From: Paenibacillus cookii
Lineage (GTDB): Bacteria; Bacillota; Bacilli; Paenibacillales; Paenibacillaceae
Length of the DNA: 64,000 bases
Assembly: GCF_018333375.1 (NCBI RefSeq)
Contig: NZ_BORW01000013.1
Span: forward strand, 60,440-124,439
Direction: 5' to 3'
Numbering within the stretch: the first letter of the stretch is position 1; each line of letters starts with the position of its first letter. Positions 1-8,635 of the stretch are shown piece by piece. The translations under genes and the position numbers were made by a program. The notes beneath the pieces were generated by a model. The model saw only the letters and a program-made list of their open reading frames with translations. It did no database searches and was not told where the DNA came from.

Positions 1-1
1 C

Positions 2-691
2 TGGTCCGAAACGCTTAGCGGCGTCAAATGGGCGCATCTTGCGGGCAACGTGCCGGGTTCGGACATGGGCTATTATTTCCCCGGCGCCCCGCAGCTTTAC
101 GCTTTGCGCGAATCCCGAACGGGATCATGGAGCCAAATCAACAGCGGCCAGTCCAAAACGCCGATCACTCGTAATTACTTCAGCCTGGCGTTCGAACATG
201 GAACGAAACCCGCGAACGCGAGTTATGCCTATGTCCTGCTCCCCGGCAAAGACGCCGCCGCCACGGCAGCGTACAGCAGCAATCCTCAGGTCGAAATCAT
301 GAGCAATACGGCCGAGCTGCAGGCCGTCAAGCAAAAAAGGCTCGGCATGACCGCAGCCAACTTCTGGGTCCCGGGGACGATCGGTACGATCACCGCCAAA
401 AATCCGGCGTCGGTCATGCTGAAGCAGACCGGCGGAGAGATTACACTGGCCTTGTCGGACCCGACCCAGCAGCAGAGCACGATCACGGTCGAGCTTCGCC
501 AAGCCGGCCTTTCGCCGGTCGCGAAAGACGACTCGGTTCAGGTGGCGCAAAATGGCGGCATAACAACCATCGTGGCGGATGTGAAGGGCTCCATCGGACG
601 AACGCATACCGTGACGTTCCAAAACGTGTTGCCCTCCGCGGGCAGCCATCGGTATTCGGGGCATGAATGGCCTGCCGGCAAGGAAAATTAA
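2..691 (+). CDS. Polysaccharide lyase family 8 (hyaluronate/xanthan lyase type), C-terminal part
   Basis: The frame is open from the left edge, so only about 229 C-terminal residues are present and the start lies outside the window. The visible part resembles the C-terminal beta-sandwich region of PL8 enzymes, which cleave hyaluronate, chondroitin or xanthan by beta-elimination. Features supporting this are the segment with GYYFPG, the SxSGxWxxIN-like run (RTGSWSQINSG), a YAYVLLPG motif and the closing beta-strand domain. The catalytic Asn/His/Tyr residues of the family would lie upstream, so activity and substrate cannot be judged. It ends 149 bases before a GlcG-like gene and shows no obvious link to it. 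Confidence 0.8.
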   Translation, partial: WSETLSGVKWAHLAGNVPGSDMGYYFPGAPQLYALRESRTGSWSQINSGQSKTPITRNYFSLAFEHGTKPANASYAYVLLPGKDAAATAAYSSNPQVEIMSNTAELQAVKQKRLGMTAANFWVPGTIGTITAKNPASVMLKQTGGEITLALSDPTQQQSTITVELRQAGLSPVAKDDSVQVAQNGGITTIVADVKGSIGRTHTVTFQNVLPSAGSHRYSGHEWPAGKEN

Positions 692-840
692 CGGCCGATC
701 CCCAAAAATTTTGCGCTTGCGGACGGGATCGATGCAGGGGGCGACAGCCCAAAATCAGCCGGTATTTGGGTAGACGAATATCACGATTTCCATCCATGCG
801 CATATCCTGGAATGAGTTAAAGACGAGGAGTGAAGCCCTG

Positions 841-1305
841 ATGAAGTTATCATTGGAGACGGCGAAACGGCTGCTCTCCGCAGCGGAGCAAAAATCCCGG
901 CAAATGGGCCTGGCAAGCAATATCGCGATTGTGGACGACGGCGGAAATCTGGTCGCTTTCCAGCGCATGGACCATGCCCGCCTGGCCGGAATCGGGATTG
1001 CACAGGATAAAGCTTGGACAAGTGTCAGCATGCAAATGCCGACGGCGAACCTGTCGCAAGCGGCGCAGCCCGGCGGGCCTTCCTACGGGATCAACACCAC
1101 CAACCGCGGCCGCGTCGTCATTCTCGCCGGAGGGATTCCGTTAAAAGTCGGCGAGCAGATCGTCGGCGGCATCGGCGTCAGCGGGGGCACCAGCGTGCAG
1201 GATGCCGAGATTGCCAATGCGGCGGTGCAGGCGTTTCAAGCGATGCAGGCAAATCCCGGAGGAAACGTTAACGTCCGCGCCCGCATCGGATCCGTTCGGT
1301 TTTAA
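841..1305 (+). CDS. GlcG/HbpS family protein (heme-degrading or heme-binding type)
   Basis: A 154-residue cytoplasmic protein of the GlcG/HbpS (DUF336) family. The family signature is visible as the AIVDDGGNLVAFQRMD stretch near residues 28-43, and as the glycine-rich C-terminal part with GGIPL, GEQIVGGIGVSG and DAEIANAAVQAF. Family members form octamers and some bind heme or cobalamin; the substrate cannot be told from sequence. The ATG at 841 is chosen because GAGGAG lies about 10 bases upstream; the frame also extends upstream without a ribosome binding site. A clear terminator follows, so it is probably monocistronic. Confidence 0.8.
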   Translation: MKLSLETAKRLLSAAEQKSRQMGLASNIAIVDDGGNLVAFQRMDHARLAGIGIAQDKAWTSVSMQMPTANLSQAAQPGGPSYGINTTNRGRVVILAGGIPLKVGEQIVGGIGVSGGTSVQDAEIANAAVQAFQAMQANPGGNVNVRARIGSVRF

Positions 1306-1346
1306 GCCGGGTTATACCGCCGGAAGCTTTGTGCAGCCTGCCGCAG

Positions 1347-1370
1347 CCGCCCTTTCATAAGGGCGGTTTT
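1347..1370 (+). terminator. Rho-independent terminator after the GlcG-like gene
   Basis: The 7-bp stem CCGCCCT/AGGGCGG with a 6-base loop is followed by TTTT. It lies 41 bases after the stop of the GlcG-like gene. Confidence 0.85.
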
Positions 1371-1500
1371 CGTGTTGTCCGAGGGCATAGATGACTTCGA
1401 GTTACATCATTTTCCCAACCGTTTTCGGTCCGGGCTTTAAGGTTCGTTTAATATTCAAAAGGTATACTTGCGCGTAACCGCACATGAAGGAGGAGTTTCC

Positions 1501-2718
1501 ATGGGCAAACCGCGCATTGAAGAATGGACGCAGCTGAGGAGCCTTGCTTTTTTGGCTATCGTCATGCAGCATTCGATCGCGGAGTACATTTACAGGGCCG
1601 ATATTGAACCGGCCGACTCCACGATGCTGACGATGATGTACCATATGACCCGATTCGGAACGCCGACCTTTGTTTTTTTATCGGCCGTGCTGATGTTTTA
1701 TAACTATGACGGGAAGCTGAATTATTTTGCGTTTATCCGCAAAAGGCTTGAGACCGTCTTCGTCCCATTCCTGTTCTGGACGATCGTTTACTGGCTTTAC
1801 GTCCGCGCGTTTACGCCGTCGTTCTGGCAAAAAGGAGGACAAGACTGGGGGAGCCTGCTGCGGGAGCTGGTCCAGCCGCAAACCGGCTACCAATTATGGT
1901 TTATTCTGATGATCATTCAATTTTATATTTGTTTTCCGCTGCTGGCCGCGCTTTATAGAGGCGCCAAAAACAAAATCAACCTTTTGGACGAAGGAAGACG
2001 CACCGGGAGCGTTTTGGCGGTCCTGGCCTTCGCCGGCGCATGTTATATCATCCTCCTGTATCTGTCCTACTACCGGATGGGCTACTGGGCAGGACGAATC
2101 GGAAGCCCGTGGGCAGCGTTGGTAACGCACCGAAGCTATTCGTTTCTCATGTACGGATTTTATTTTCTGCTAGGCGCGGCATGCGCCGCAAACATCGGGA
2201 ACTGGCGGGCATGGTGCACGAAGCTGCTGCCATGGTGCGGAATGGTTTTTCTGGGAATGTACATCCGTCTCGGCTATGACGTGCTGCGGGGCTCCGGCGA
2301 AACCGTCAACCTGAACATTTCCACGTATCTGAAGCCTTCGACCTTTATTATCATCATGGCGCAAATGCTGTTTTTGTACGGGCTGCTGCTTCTTCTGCGG
2401 GAGCGGAACCAAGCCTTTTTGCGCCTGCTTTCATGGATCGGCACCTATTCGTTCGGGGGTTATCTTGCGCATGCGTTGGTGATTTACGTCATCGCTTATT
2501 TTACCCGTCCCCTGAACCTTGCCGGCAGCCATCTGCCGTTTGCGCTGCTCACCTTTGCATTGACGGTTCTGGCTTCGCTCGGCATCAGCTATGCGTTGTC
2601 CCGCATGCCGGGGGCCCGCTGGATCGTGGGAGCAGGGCGCCGCAAGCCGCTTCGGGGCAACAAAGTCAACGATTACCGGGGCGATTCGCGCACCGTCTTC
2701 GGGGCAGGCAACAGGTAA
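1501..2718 (+). CDS. Membrane-bound acyltransferase family 3 protein
   Basis: A 405-residue integral membrane protein with about ten hydrophobic segments, of the acyltransferase 3 family (IcaC/OafB/WecH-like). These enzymes move acetyl or succinyl groups onto exported sugars or lipids. The start of the protein carries the typical arrangement: a charged stretch, then LRSLAFLAIVMQHS with the family histidine in the first membrane helix. A later SFGGYLAHALVIYV helix is also typical. The ATG at 1501 follows a strong AAGGAGGAG 8 bases upstream. It stands alone between a terminator and the promoter region of a sugar importer; the acceptor molecule is unknown. Confidence 0.8.
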   Translation: MGKPRIEEWTQLRSLAFLAIVMQHSIAEYIYRADIEPADSTMLTMMYHMTRFGTPTFVFLSAVLMFYNYDGKLNYFAFIRKRLETVFVPFLFWTIVYWLYVRAFTPSFWQKGGQDWGSLLRELVQPQTGYQLWFILMIIQFYICFPLLAALYRGAKNKINLLDEGRRTGSVLAVLAFAGACYIILLYLSYYRMGYWAGRIGSPWAALVTHRSYSFLMYGFYFLLGAACAANIGNWRAWCTKLLPWCGMVFLGMYIRLGYDVLRGSGETVNLNISTYLKPSTFIIIMAQMLFLYGLLLLLRERNQAFLRLLSWIGTYSFGGYLAHALVIYVIAYFTRPLNLAGSHLPFALLTFALTVLASLGISYALSRMPGARWIVGAGRRKPLRGNKVNDYRGDSRTVFGAGNR

Positions 2719-2904
2719 TACGACAGAAAACGGCAAGCTCCGGGCCATCCGGACCAACTTCATATCAAGCGAGGGATGCACCTTTCGGAAAGAGGCGTCG
2801 GCATGAACCGTTTCAGGTTCGACCGGCGCATTTCCAGGGGTGCTTTTTTTGTTTCCCGAGTCCCATTGTGAATATTTCCCCGTCGTTTAGAGGAATGTAT
2901 CCCC

Positions 2905-2931
2905 TTACAAAATTTGCAACTAATGTATGAT
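2905..2931 (+). promoter_or_regulatory. Possible promoter of the first sugar importer operon
   Basis: TTACAA (2905-2910) and TATGAT (2926-2931) are separated by a short 15-base spacer in an AT-rich stretch 63 bases before the binding-protein start. The spacing is suboptimal, so this is tentative. Confidence 0.35.
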
Positions 2932-2993
2932 AAGAACAGACAGCATAAGTCGAACAGCGCATATGAAAAAACCATATTGAGGGGGATTTGCAA

Positions 2994-4331
2994 GTGAAAA
3001 GGTCTTCATTGATTCTTTTGAGCATGCTGGTCGTGTTTACGATGTTCCTGGCCGCATGCGGCAAAACCGAGGAGAAAAACACGGCGACCGAACAACCGAA
3101 AACGGAATCGGAAAAGCCGAAGGAAGAGGCGCCGAAAAAAGACGTATCGCTCCGCGTATTCTCGACATTCGGCGGCACCGACGCCGCGCGCGAAGCCTTC
3201 CAGGCCGCGATCGACGAATTCGTGTCGAAAAATCCGAACGTCAAAGTTGAAAACGATACCATGTCGGCCAACGACGACGGCTTCAGAACGAAAGTCAACA
3301 CGGACATGACGTCCGGCAACGAACCTGACGTGCTGTTCTACTTCGTTGGGGCGGATGCCCAAGGTTTCGTCGATGCGGGCAAAGTCGTGCCGCTGAACGA
3401 AATTCTCGATGCCGATCCGGAATGGAAAGCCGGCTTCTCCCCGGCAGCGCTCGAAAACACGAGACAAAAAGACGGCAACATTTATGCGGTTCCATTGACC
3501 GGCTTCTATGAAGGTTTGTTCGTCAACAAAAAAATCTTCGCGGACAACAACCTCGAGCTGCCGACGGATTGGGATAAGCTGAAAAAAGCGGTGGAAACGC
3601 TGTCCAAAAAAGGCATCATTCCGCTCGCGGCTCCATTCGACCAATCCCACTACGTCATCGAGCATTTCATCCTTTCCGCCGCGGGAGCGAAGGGACATAA
3701 CAGCGGCCTTCTGGACGGCATCGATCCGAACTGGGAAAAAGGCTACGCGGCCATGAAGGAGCTGTACGACCTCGGCGCATTCCCGAAAGACGCGGCCACG
3801 ATCGACCTGAGCATGGCGTCCAACTACTACGGCGAAGGCAAAGCCGCGATGATTCTCGAAGGCTCCTGGGCGATGGGCAACTGGAAAGACCCGAACGTCA
3901 TCGACAACACGACGGTTCTTCCGTTTCCAGTAATGCCGGGCGGCGCAGGAACAGGCAAGGACATCATTGGCGGTTTCGGCAGCGGCTTCTACCTCCCGAA
4001 ATCGACGTATGACAACGCGGACAAAAAAGACGCGGCGATCGCGCTGCTGAAGCATCTGACTTCTCCTGCCGTCATCGAAAAAATCGCTTTGGCCAACGGC
4101 GGCACGCCTGCAGCGGCCGGCGTCGAAATCAAAGGCAAAACGCAAACGGCGACGGATGGATTCGCCATGGCCGCAAGCGCAAGCTCCGTCAACAACCCGA
4201 TCGACTCGATGGTCGCTCCGGAAACGTTCTCGACGCTGCGCGCAGGCGTTCAAGCGGTCGTGACCGGCAAGAAGTCCCCGGCCGACGTGCTGAAGGAAGC
4301 AAAAGAAATCGAGGATGCCAACAAGAAGTAA
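2994..4331 (+). CDS. CUT1 sugar ABC transporter substrate-binding lipoprotein
   Basis: A 445-residue extracellular solute-binding protein of family 1 (MsmE/UgpB-like). It has a lipoprotein signal peptide with lipobox LAAC near residue 20, followed by a charged Glu/Lys/Thr linker and the binding fold (SLRVFSTFGGTDAAREAF onward). It would sit on the outer face of the membrane and deliver a sugar or oligosaccharide to the two permeases encoded just downstream. GTG at 2994 is preferred over TTG at 2988 because the GAGGGGG motif lies 8 bases before the GTG but only 2 before the TTG. No regulator or ATPase is encoded alongside, and the substrate is not predictable. Confidence 0.9.
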   Translation: MKRSSLILLSMLVVFTMFLAACGKTEEKNTATEQPKTESEKPKEEAPKKDVSLRVFSTFGGTDAAREAFQAAIDEFVSKNPNVKVENDTMSANDDGFRTKVNTDMTSGNEPDVLFYFVGADAQGFVDAGKVVPLNEILDADPEWKAGFSPAALENTRQKDGNIYAVPLTGFYEGLFVNKKIFADNNLELPTDWDKLKKAVETLSKKGIIPLAAPFDQSHYVIEHFILSAAGAKGHNSGLLDGIDPNWEKGYAAMKELYDLGAFPKDAATIDLSMASNYYGEGKAAMILEGSWAMGNWKDPNVIDNTTVLPFPVMPGGAGTGKDIIGGFGSGFYLPKSTYDNADKKDAAIALLKHLTSPAVIEKIALANGGTPAAAGVEIKGKTQTATDGFAMAASASSVNNPIDSMVAPETFSTLRAGVQAVVTGKKSPADVLKEAKEIEDANKK

Positions 4332-4372
4332 AAGCCTGACGTGATCCAATGGCTTGACCCAAAGCTTCACCC

Positions 4373-4410
4373 GGATACGCCGTCCTCCTCGGAGGCGGCG
4401 TCCTCTTTTA
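4373..4410 (+). terminator. Intra-operon hairpin after the binding-protein gene
   Basis: A GC-rich imperfect hairpin (GGATACGCCGTCCTCC pairing with GGAGGCGGCGTCC) is followed by TCTTTT. It lies between the binding-protein and permease genes. Such hairpins often give partial termination or protect the 3' end, keeping binding protein in excess (inference). Confidence 0.6.
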
Positions 4411-4463
4411 AATTCGGGAGGATTGGGGCGGCTCGCGAAAATAAAACTCAAGTGGTGATAAAG

Positions 4464-5321
4464 ATGAAGGGCGATCGCAAGTATATCTGGATATTTTTGT
4501 TCCCGATGGCTGCATTTTTGACGTTGTTTTTGTATTACCCGTTTTTCAAAAGTTTGTATTTCAGCTTTTACCGGACCAAAGGTTTTTTCGATAAAAAGTT
4601 TATCGGATGGGACAACTATGAACGGTTGGTATCGGATAAGCTGCTGGGCGCGGCGACGCTGCACACGCTTGAAATCATGCTGTACGTCCTGATTTTCCAG
4701 GTGGGAATCGCTTTGGTGCTGGCGGTCATGGTAGACAACATTACGAAGCTGAAGGGGTTTTTCCGGTCCGTATTCTTTTTCCCCGTCGTCATTTCCGGTA
4801 CGGCGATTTCGCTGTTGTTCGTGTTGTTTTATAACTACAATTTCGGACTGCTCAACAACGTGCTTGCCGGCCTGGGCCTCGAGAAGGTGCTGTGGCTCAG
4901 CGAGACCAATGCGCTCAAGGCGATCGCGGTTCCGACCGTGTGGCATTACGTCGGTTTTTATTTCGTCCTGTTCGTGACGGCAATGTCCAAAATTCCCGAG
5001 GATTATTACGACGCCGCCAAAATCGAAGGCATATCGGGCTTCAAAAAAATGGTGAAACTCACCATCCCGCTGATTTTGAGCGACATCAAAGTCGTCATTA
5101 CGCTGGCGATCACCGGCACCTTGAAAGTGTTCGATTTCGTATGGGTCATCTCCAGGGCGCAAAACGGGACCGAAGTGCTGGGAACCTACATGTACAAAAA
5201 GGCGATGGTCGACCAAAACTTCGGCTACGGCTCGACGGTCGCGATTTACATGGTCGTGCTCGGGGTCGTCATCGCATTGCTTGCCAATCGTTTGTTAAAA
5301 AGCGAAGAAATCACATATTAA
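4464..5321 (+). CDS. CUT1 sugar ABC transporter permease (MalF/UgpA-like)
   Basis: A 285-residue inner-membrane permease with about six transmembrane segments. The EAA loop that contacts the ATPase is visible as DYYDAAKIEGISGFKKM, followed by a TIPLI helix start. The ATG at 4464 is chosen because AAGTGGTGAT just upstream resembles a Shine-Dalgarno site; the frame itself opens earlier. It pairs with the MalG-like permease starting 24 bases after its stop and with the upstream binding protein. No ATPase gene is nearby, so a shared MsmX-type ATPase is the likely energiser (inference from family practice in Bacilli). Confidence 0.9.
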   Translation: MKGDRKYIWIFLFPMAAFLTLFLYYPFFKSLYFSFYRTKGFFDKKFIGWDNYERLVSDKLLGAATLHTLEIMLYVLIFQVGIALVLAVMVDNITKLKGFFRSVFFFPVVISGTAISLLFVLFYNYNFGLLNNVLAGLGLEKVLWLSETNALKAIAVPTVWHYVGFYFVLFVTAMSKIPEDYYDAAKIEGISGFKKMVKLTIPLILSDIKVVITLAITGTLKVFDFVWVISRAQNGTEVLGTYMYKKAMVDQNFGYGSTVAIYMVVLGVVIALLANRLLKSEEITY

Positions 5322-5345
5322 GCTGTTATTAGGGGTGTAATCGTT

Positions 5346-6194
5346 ATGCAGCCAGCTATGCAGAGCAAAAAACGTTTCAGATTGGGAACGGCGCTGATGT
5401 ACATCGTATTGTCGGCCTGGGCCATGACGACGATCTATCCGCTGTTTTGGATCGTCAACAACTCGTTCAAGGAATCGCGGGACGTCATGAACAAGTCCTT
5501 TTCCCTTGCCCTGGATCCCGTGTTCATCAACTATACGACCGCATTCGACCGGATCAATATCGGCAGAAGCTACGTGAACAGCCTGATCATGTCGGGAGGC
5601 ACGGTGCTGTTCGTGCTGCTGTTCGGCGGATTGGCCGCCTACGTCTTGTCCAGGTTTACGTTCCGGGGCAAACGGTTCATTTTCTCCATTTTGTACGCGA
5701 CGTTGTTGGTGCCCGCATTCGCGACGGTCGTGCCTGTATATGAGCTTTTGATCAAAACAAGCCTGGTGAATACGTACTGGGGGCTGATTTTGCCGCAAAC
5801 GGCCGGCAATTTGACTTTTGCGACGCTGGTCATCGCGGGTTATATGTCGACGATCGCCAAGGAACTCGAAGAAGCGGCTTTTATGGACGGCTGCAACCGG
5901 TGGCAGATGTTTACGAAGGTGTTTATGCCCGTCTCGAGGCCCGCTTTTGCTTCGGTCAGCATATTCGTGTTTTTATGGTCGTATAACGACCTGTTCTCTG
6001 CGCTCATTTTCGTCAACAAAGAGAAGGTTCGCCCGATCGTGGCGCTGCTCAGCGAAATCAGCTCGCAGTACGGAACCGACTTCGGCCTCATGGCGACGGC
6101 GGTGACGCTGACGGTCATGCCGATCCTGTTCATCTATCTCTTTATTTCCAAATTCATCGAAAAGGGCTTGACCGAAGGAGCGGTAAAAGGTTAA
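5346..6194 (+). CDS. CUT1 sugar ABC transporter permease (MalG/UgpE-like)
   Basis: A 282-residue permease with six predicted transmembrane helices. The EAA motif reads ELEEAAFMDGCNRWQMF, followed by VFMPVSRPAF, as in MalG-type subunits. It starts at ATG 5346 behind AGGGGTG. It is the last gene of the three-gene importer operon and is followed by a hairpin with a T-run. Together with the preceding permease it would form the membrane channel for the sugar captured by the lipoprotein at 2994. Confidence 0.9.
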   Translation: MQPAMQSKKRFRLGTALMYIVLSAWAMTTIYPLFWIVNNSFKESRDVMNKSFSLALDPVFINYTTAFDRINIGRSYVNSLIMSGGTVLFVLLFGGLAAYVLSRFTFRGKRFIFSILYATLLVPAFATVVPVYELLIKTSLVNTYWGLILPQTAGNLTFATLVIAGYMSTIAKELEEAAFMDGCNRWQMFTKVFMPVSRPAFASVSIFVFLWSYNDLFSALIFVNKEKVRPIVALLSEISSQYGTDFGLMATAVTLTVMPILFIYLFISKFIEKGLTEGAVKG

Positions 6195-6249
6195 AAATGG
6201 AGTTCCATGCTTGCAAAAGGAATATGCAACTTCAAAGGTTCAATGATTA

Positions 6250-6272
6250 AACGGCAGAAATGTCGTTTTTTT
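6250..6272 (+). terminator. Terminator of the first sugar importer operon
   Basis: The stem AACGGC/GTCGTT (one G-U pair) has a 6-base loop and is followed by seven T residues. It begins 56 bases after the last permease stop. Confidence 0.7.
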
Positions 6273-6752
6273 CTTCATGCGCCGGCGGTTTGTTTAACCC
6301 CCCTTGGAGTGGCGGGCCCAGGACGCCCGAGGCCGGTTATCCGGGAGGATTTTGCAAGGATTGACAATGTTTTATCCGCAGTTTGACAGCATTTTTGGCG
6401 GAAGTATGAAAAAATAAAATTGTTTTCATAGATTCGAATTTTATTATTGACCAGCGTATAAAATCCAACATAATATTATCTGTATACAGATATTATTCTA
6501 AAATTTGTATTTTTCTTCCACGTAAGGAAACGCTGGCAAACGGCAGTTACTGACGAAAAATTACGGCTGATTGCAGGAAACAACAGCGATTGCATACATA
6601 GAGCTTGTTGCCGTCCGACGTCACCGGAGGGAAATACCGCCCGAATAAGAGCATGAAAAGCCTAAGAAGAGCATAGTTGAGCCGAGAGAATGGTAGAGCA
6701 TCGACTCGTACCGATAAAAGCAACCAAAATGACAGGGAGGTAACCGGAATTC
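6273..6752 (+). promoter_or_regulatory. Gene-free stretch with possible promoters for the Spo0E-like gene
   Basis: No coding sequence is seen in these 480 bases. An AT-rich core contains TTGACA (6383-6388) with TATGAA (6405-6410) at 16-base spacing, and TTGACC (6447-6452) with TAATAT (6471-6476) at 18-base spacing. Either could drive the small gene at 6753, giving an untranslated leader of roughly 270-340 bases. No known riboswitch was recognised in that leader. Confidence 0.4.
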
Positions 6753-6938
6753 ATGAATAGCACGGAATCAACGCAAATTTCCATCGAAGAAGCCAGGCAG
6801 AGGCTTTACCATATGGTGGATCAATACGGAGAGGTATGGAATCCCAAGGTGATCCGGCAGTCGATGGTGCTTGATGAACTGATCAACTGCTACAACAGGG
6901 CGATGAAAGATAAACGAGCGGAAAAACCGATCGCATAA
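6753..6938 (+). CDS. Spo0E-like aspartyl-phosphate phosphatase
   Basis: A 61-residue protein of the Spo0E family, small two-helix phosphatases that remove phosphate from Spo0A~P and so delay sporulation. The family signature S-x-x-L-D appears as SMVLDELI at residues 37-44 in the second helix. The first helix is ISIEEARQRLYHMVDQYG. Length and layout match family members such as YnzD and YisI. A strong GGGAGGTAA precedes the ATG. It sits alone, which is usual for this family, and indicates an endospore-forming host. Confidence 0.85.
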   Translation: MNSTESTQISIEEARQRLYHMVDQYGEVWNPKVIRQSMVLDELINCYNRAMKDKRAEKPIA

Positions 6939-7018
6939 CCGGGAGGTTTTCGGCGTCTTTTTCGGGCTGACCTATCTTTCTGCGCTGCAATGAAGCAATT
7001 AAGCGTTAAATAAAATGC

Positions 7019-7048
7019 TTGCCACCCGGGTTCAGGTTGTAATACAAT
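7019..7048 (+). promoter_or_regulatory. aroA: Promoter of the T-box/DAHP synthase transcript
   Basis: TTGCCA (7019-7024) and TACAAT (7043-7048) have an 18-base spacer. They lie just before the T-box leader, so transcription would start near 7055. Confidence 0.6.
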
Positions 7049-7076
7049 GCATTTAATTTCATTCGACGACACAAGC

Positions 7077-7328
7077 CATGAAGGAAAGAGTAAGCGGAGA
7101 ACGTATTAACAGGGACGGCATGCCGGTAGACTGAGAGCATCCGAATAACCGCACCCGCCGAAGTTCATTTCGGAGCCGGCATCTGAACGTCTGCTTTCCG
7201 CAGACCGTAGGCATGCCCGTATACCTTGCGTTAAAAGGCCAGAAGTGAGATATGCCGCTATTGTTTTCGGGCATGTCTAATAAGGGTGGTACCGCGACTC
7301 CTCGTCCCTTGACGGACAGGGGTCTTTT
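7077..7328 (+). promoter_or_regulatory. T-box leader (tRNA-sensing riboswitch) of DAHP synthase
   Basis: The 5' part carries AGTAA in a stem I context. The 3' part contains the diagnostic T-box AAGGGTGGTACCGCG at 7282-7296, then the terminator hairpin (GACTCCTCGTCC pairing with GGACAGGGGTC) and a T-run at 7324-7328. Uncharged tRNA would stabilise the antiterminator and allow expression. The TGGT bulge pairs with an ACCA tRNA end, so the discriminator base would be A. That fits Phe or Tyr tRNA better than Trp (G73). I could not place the specifier codon with certainty. Confidence 0.9.
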
Positions 7329-7372
7329 TGTTTTTCAAAAATCGAATCCAAGGGATAAAGGAGAGACGTACG

Positions 7373-8443
7373 ATGAGTCAAGGACGTTTGGAACAATTGC
7401 GCACGAAACTGGATGAGGTGAACCTGCAGCTGCTTGCGCTTCTGTCGGAGCGGGCCAAAATCGCCCAGGAGCTGGGCGTCGAAAAAGAAAAGCAGGGCGT
7501 CCCGAAATTCGATCCGGTCCGGGAGAAGGAAATGCTGGAGAAGCTGGTAGCCAGCAACGAAGGGCCGTTTGACCATGAAACGGTACGGCATCTGTTCAAG
7601 CAAATTTTTCAAGCGTCATTGTCGCTCCAGCAGGTGGACCATAAGAAACATCTCCTCGTCAGCCGGAAAAAGAAACCGGAAAATACGCTCATCCAACTGG
7701 GCGGCGTCACGATCGGCGGCGGCAAACCGGTCATGATCGCCGGGCCGTGTTCGGTCGAAAGCTACGAGCAGGTCCGCACCGTCGCCAAAGCGCTCAAGGA
7801 GGCAGGGATGACCGTCATGCGCGGAGGCGCGTTCAAGCCGAGAACGTCCCCTTACGACTTCCAGGGGCTTGGCATCGAAGGGCTGAAAATATTGAAGGAG
7901 GTAGCGGACGAGTTCGGCCTGAAGACGATCAGCGAAATCGTGGACCCGGCGCATATCGAGCTGGCTTGCGATTATATCGATGTCATCCAGATCGGCGCAA
8001 GAAACATGCAAAACTTCGAGCTGCTGAAAGCCGCCGGCGACGTGCGGACGCCGATCCTTCTAAAGCGCGGACTTGCGGCTACGCTGGATGAATTCGTGCA
8101 TGCGGCCGAATACATCGTGTCCCGCGGCAACAGCCAGGTCATGCTGATCGAACGCGGCATCCGGACCTATGAGAAGGCGACCCGCAACACGCTCGACATT
8201 TCGGCGGTGCCGATCCTGAAGCAGGAAACCCACCTTCCGGTACTGGTCGACGTAACGCATTCGACGGGACGCAAAGACATTTTGGCTCCTTGCGCCAAAG
8301 CGGCGTTGGCCGCAGGCGCGGACGGCGTCATGGTCGAGGTGCACCCGGATCCGGCGACGGCTTTGTCCGACGCGGCGCAGCAGCTCAACATTCCTCAGTT
8401 CCATGACTTTTATGCGGAGGTGCAAAAATCGGGGCTGCTGTAA
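7373..8443 (+). CDS. aroA: Bifunctional chorismate mutase / 3-deoxy-7-phosphoheptulonate synthase
   Basis: A 356-residue fusion that catalyses the first step of the shikimate pathway (PEP plus erythrose 4-phosphate to DAHP). An N-terminal AroQ chorismate mutase domain (about residues 1-90) usually serves as the feedback sensor for prephenate or chorismate. The DAHP synthase domain shows [33 protein letters not shown] and [13 protein letters not shown]. Length and order match the Bacillus AroA(G) type. The ATG at 7373 follows AAGGAGAG. It is controlled by the T-box leader directly upstream. The symbol follows B. subtilis use; other genomes call this gene aroF or aroG. Confidence 0.95.
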   Translation: MSQGRLEQLRTKLDEVNLQLLALLSERAKIAQELGVEKEKQGVPKFDPVREKEMLEKLVASNEGPFDHETVRHLFKQIFQASLSLQQVDHKKHLLVSRKKKPENTLIQLGGVTIGGGKPVMIAGPCSVESYEQVRTVAKALKEAGMTVMRGGAFKPRTSPYDFQGLGIEGLKILKEVADEFGLKTISEIVDPAHIELACDYIDVIQIGARNMQNFELLKAAGDVRTPILLKRGLAATLDEFVHAAEYIVSRGNSQVMLIERGIRTYEKATRNTLDISAVPILKQETHLPVLVDVTHSTGRKDILAPCAKAALAAGADGVMVEVHPDPATALSDAAQQLNIPQFHDFYAEVQKSGLL

Positions 8444-8635
8444 AACGGGCGATTCCGCTTTCGAGGCTCCCGAAGGGTTCGCTTCAAGCCCTTTTTCCCC
8501 GGCATAATCCGGGTCCCTCCAAGCATATATTTGTAGCTGGTTTAAGCCTTTTGCCGCTTTCCGTCCCAAGCGACGGATCCGTTTTTCGAAGCTTGCAAAA
8601 GGCCCGGCTACAATAACGCTGAAGGGGGCTTTCGC

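Noticed and set aside
3006..5216. A 736-codon open frame on the minus strand
   Set aside because: It is fully antisense to the binding-protein and permease genes, has a composition biased by the codon use of the opposite strand (rich in Arg, Phe, Val, His), and has no ribosome binding site or family similarity.
7077..7328. Short frames within the leader of the DAHP synthase gene as a leader peptide
   Set aside because: The diagnostic T-box sequence and terminator explain the region. No frame has a ribosome binding site with clustered aromatic codons.
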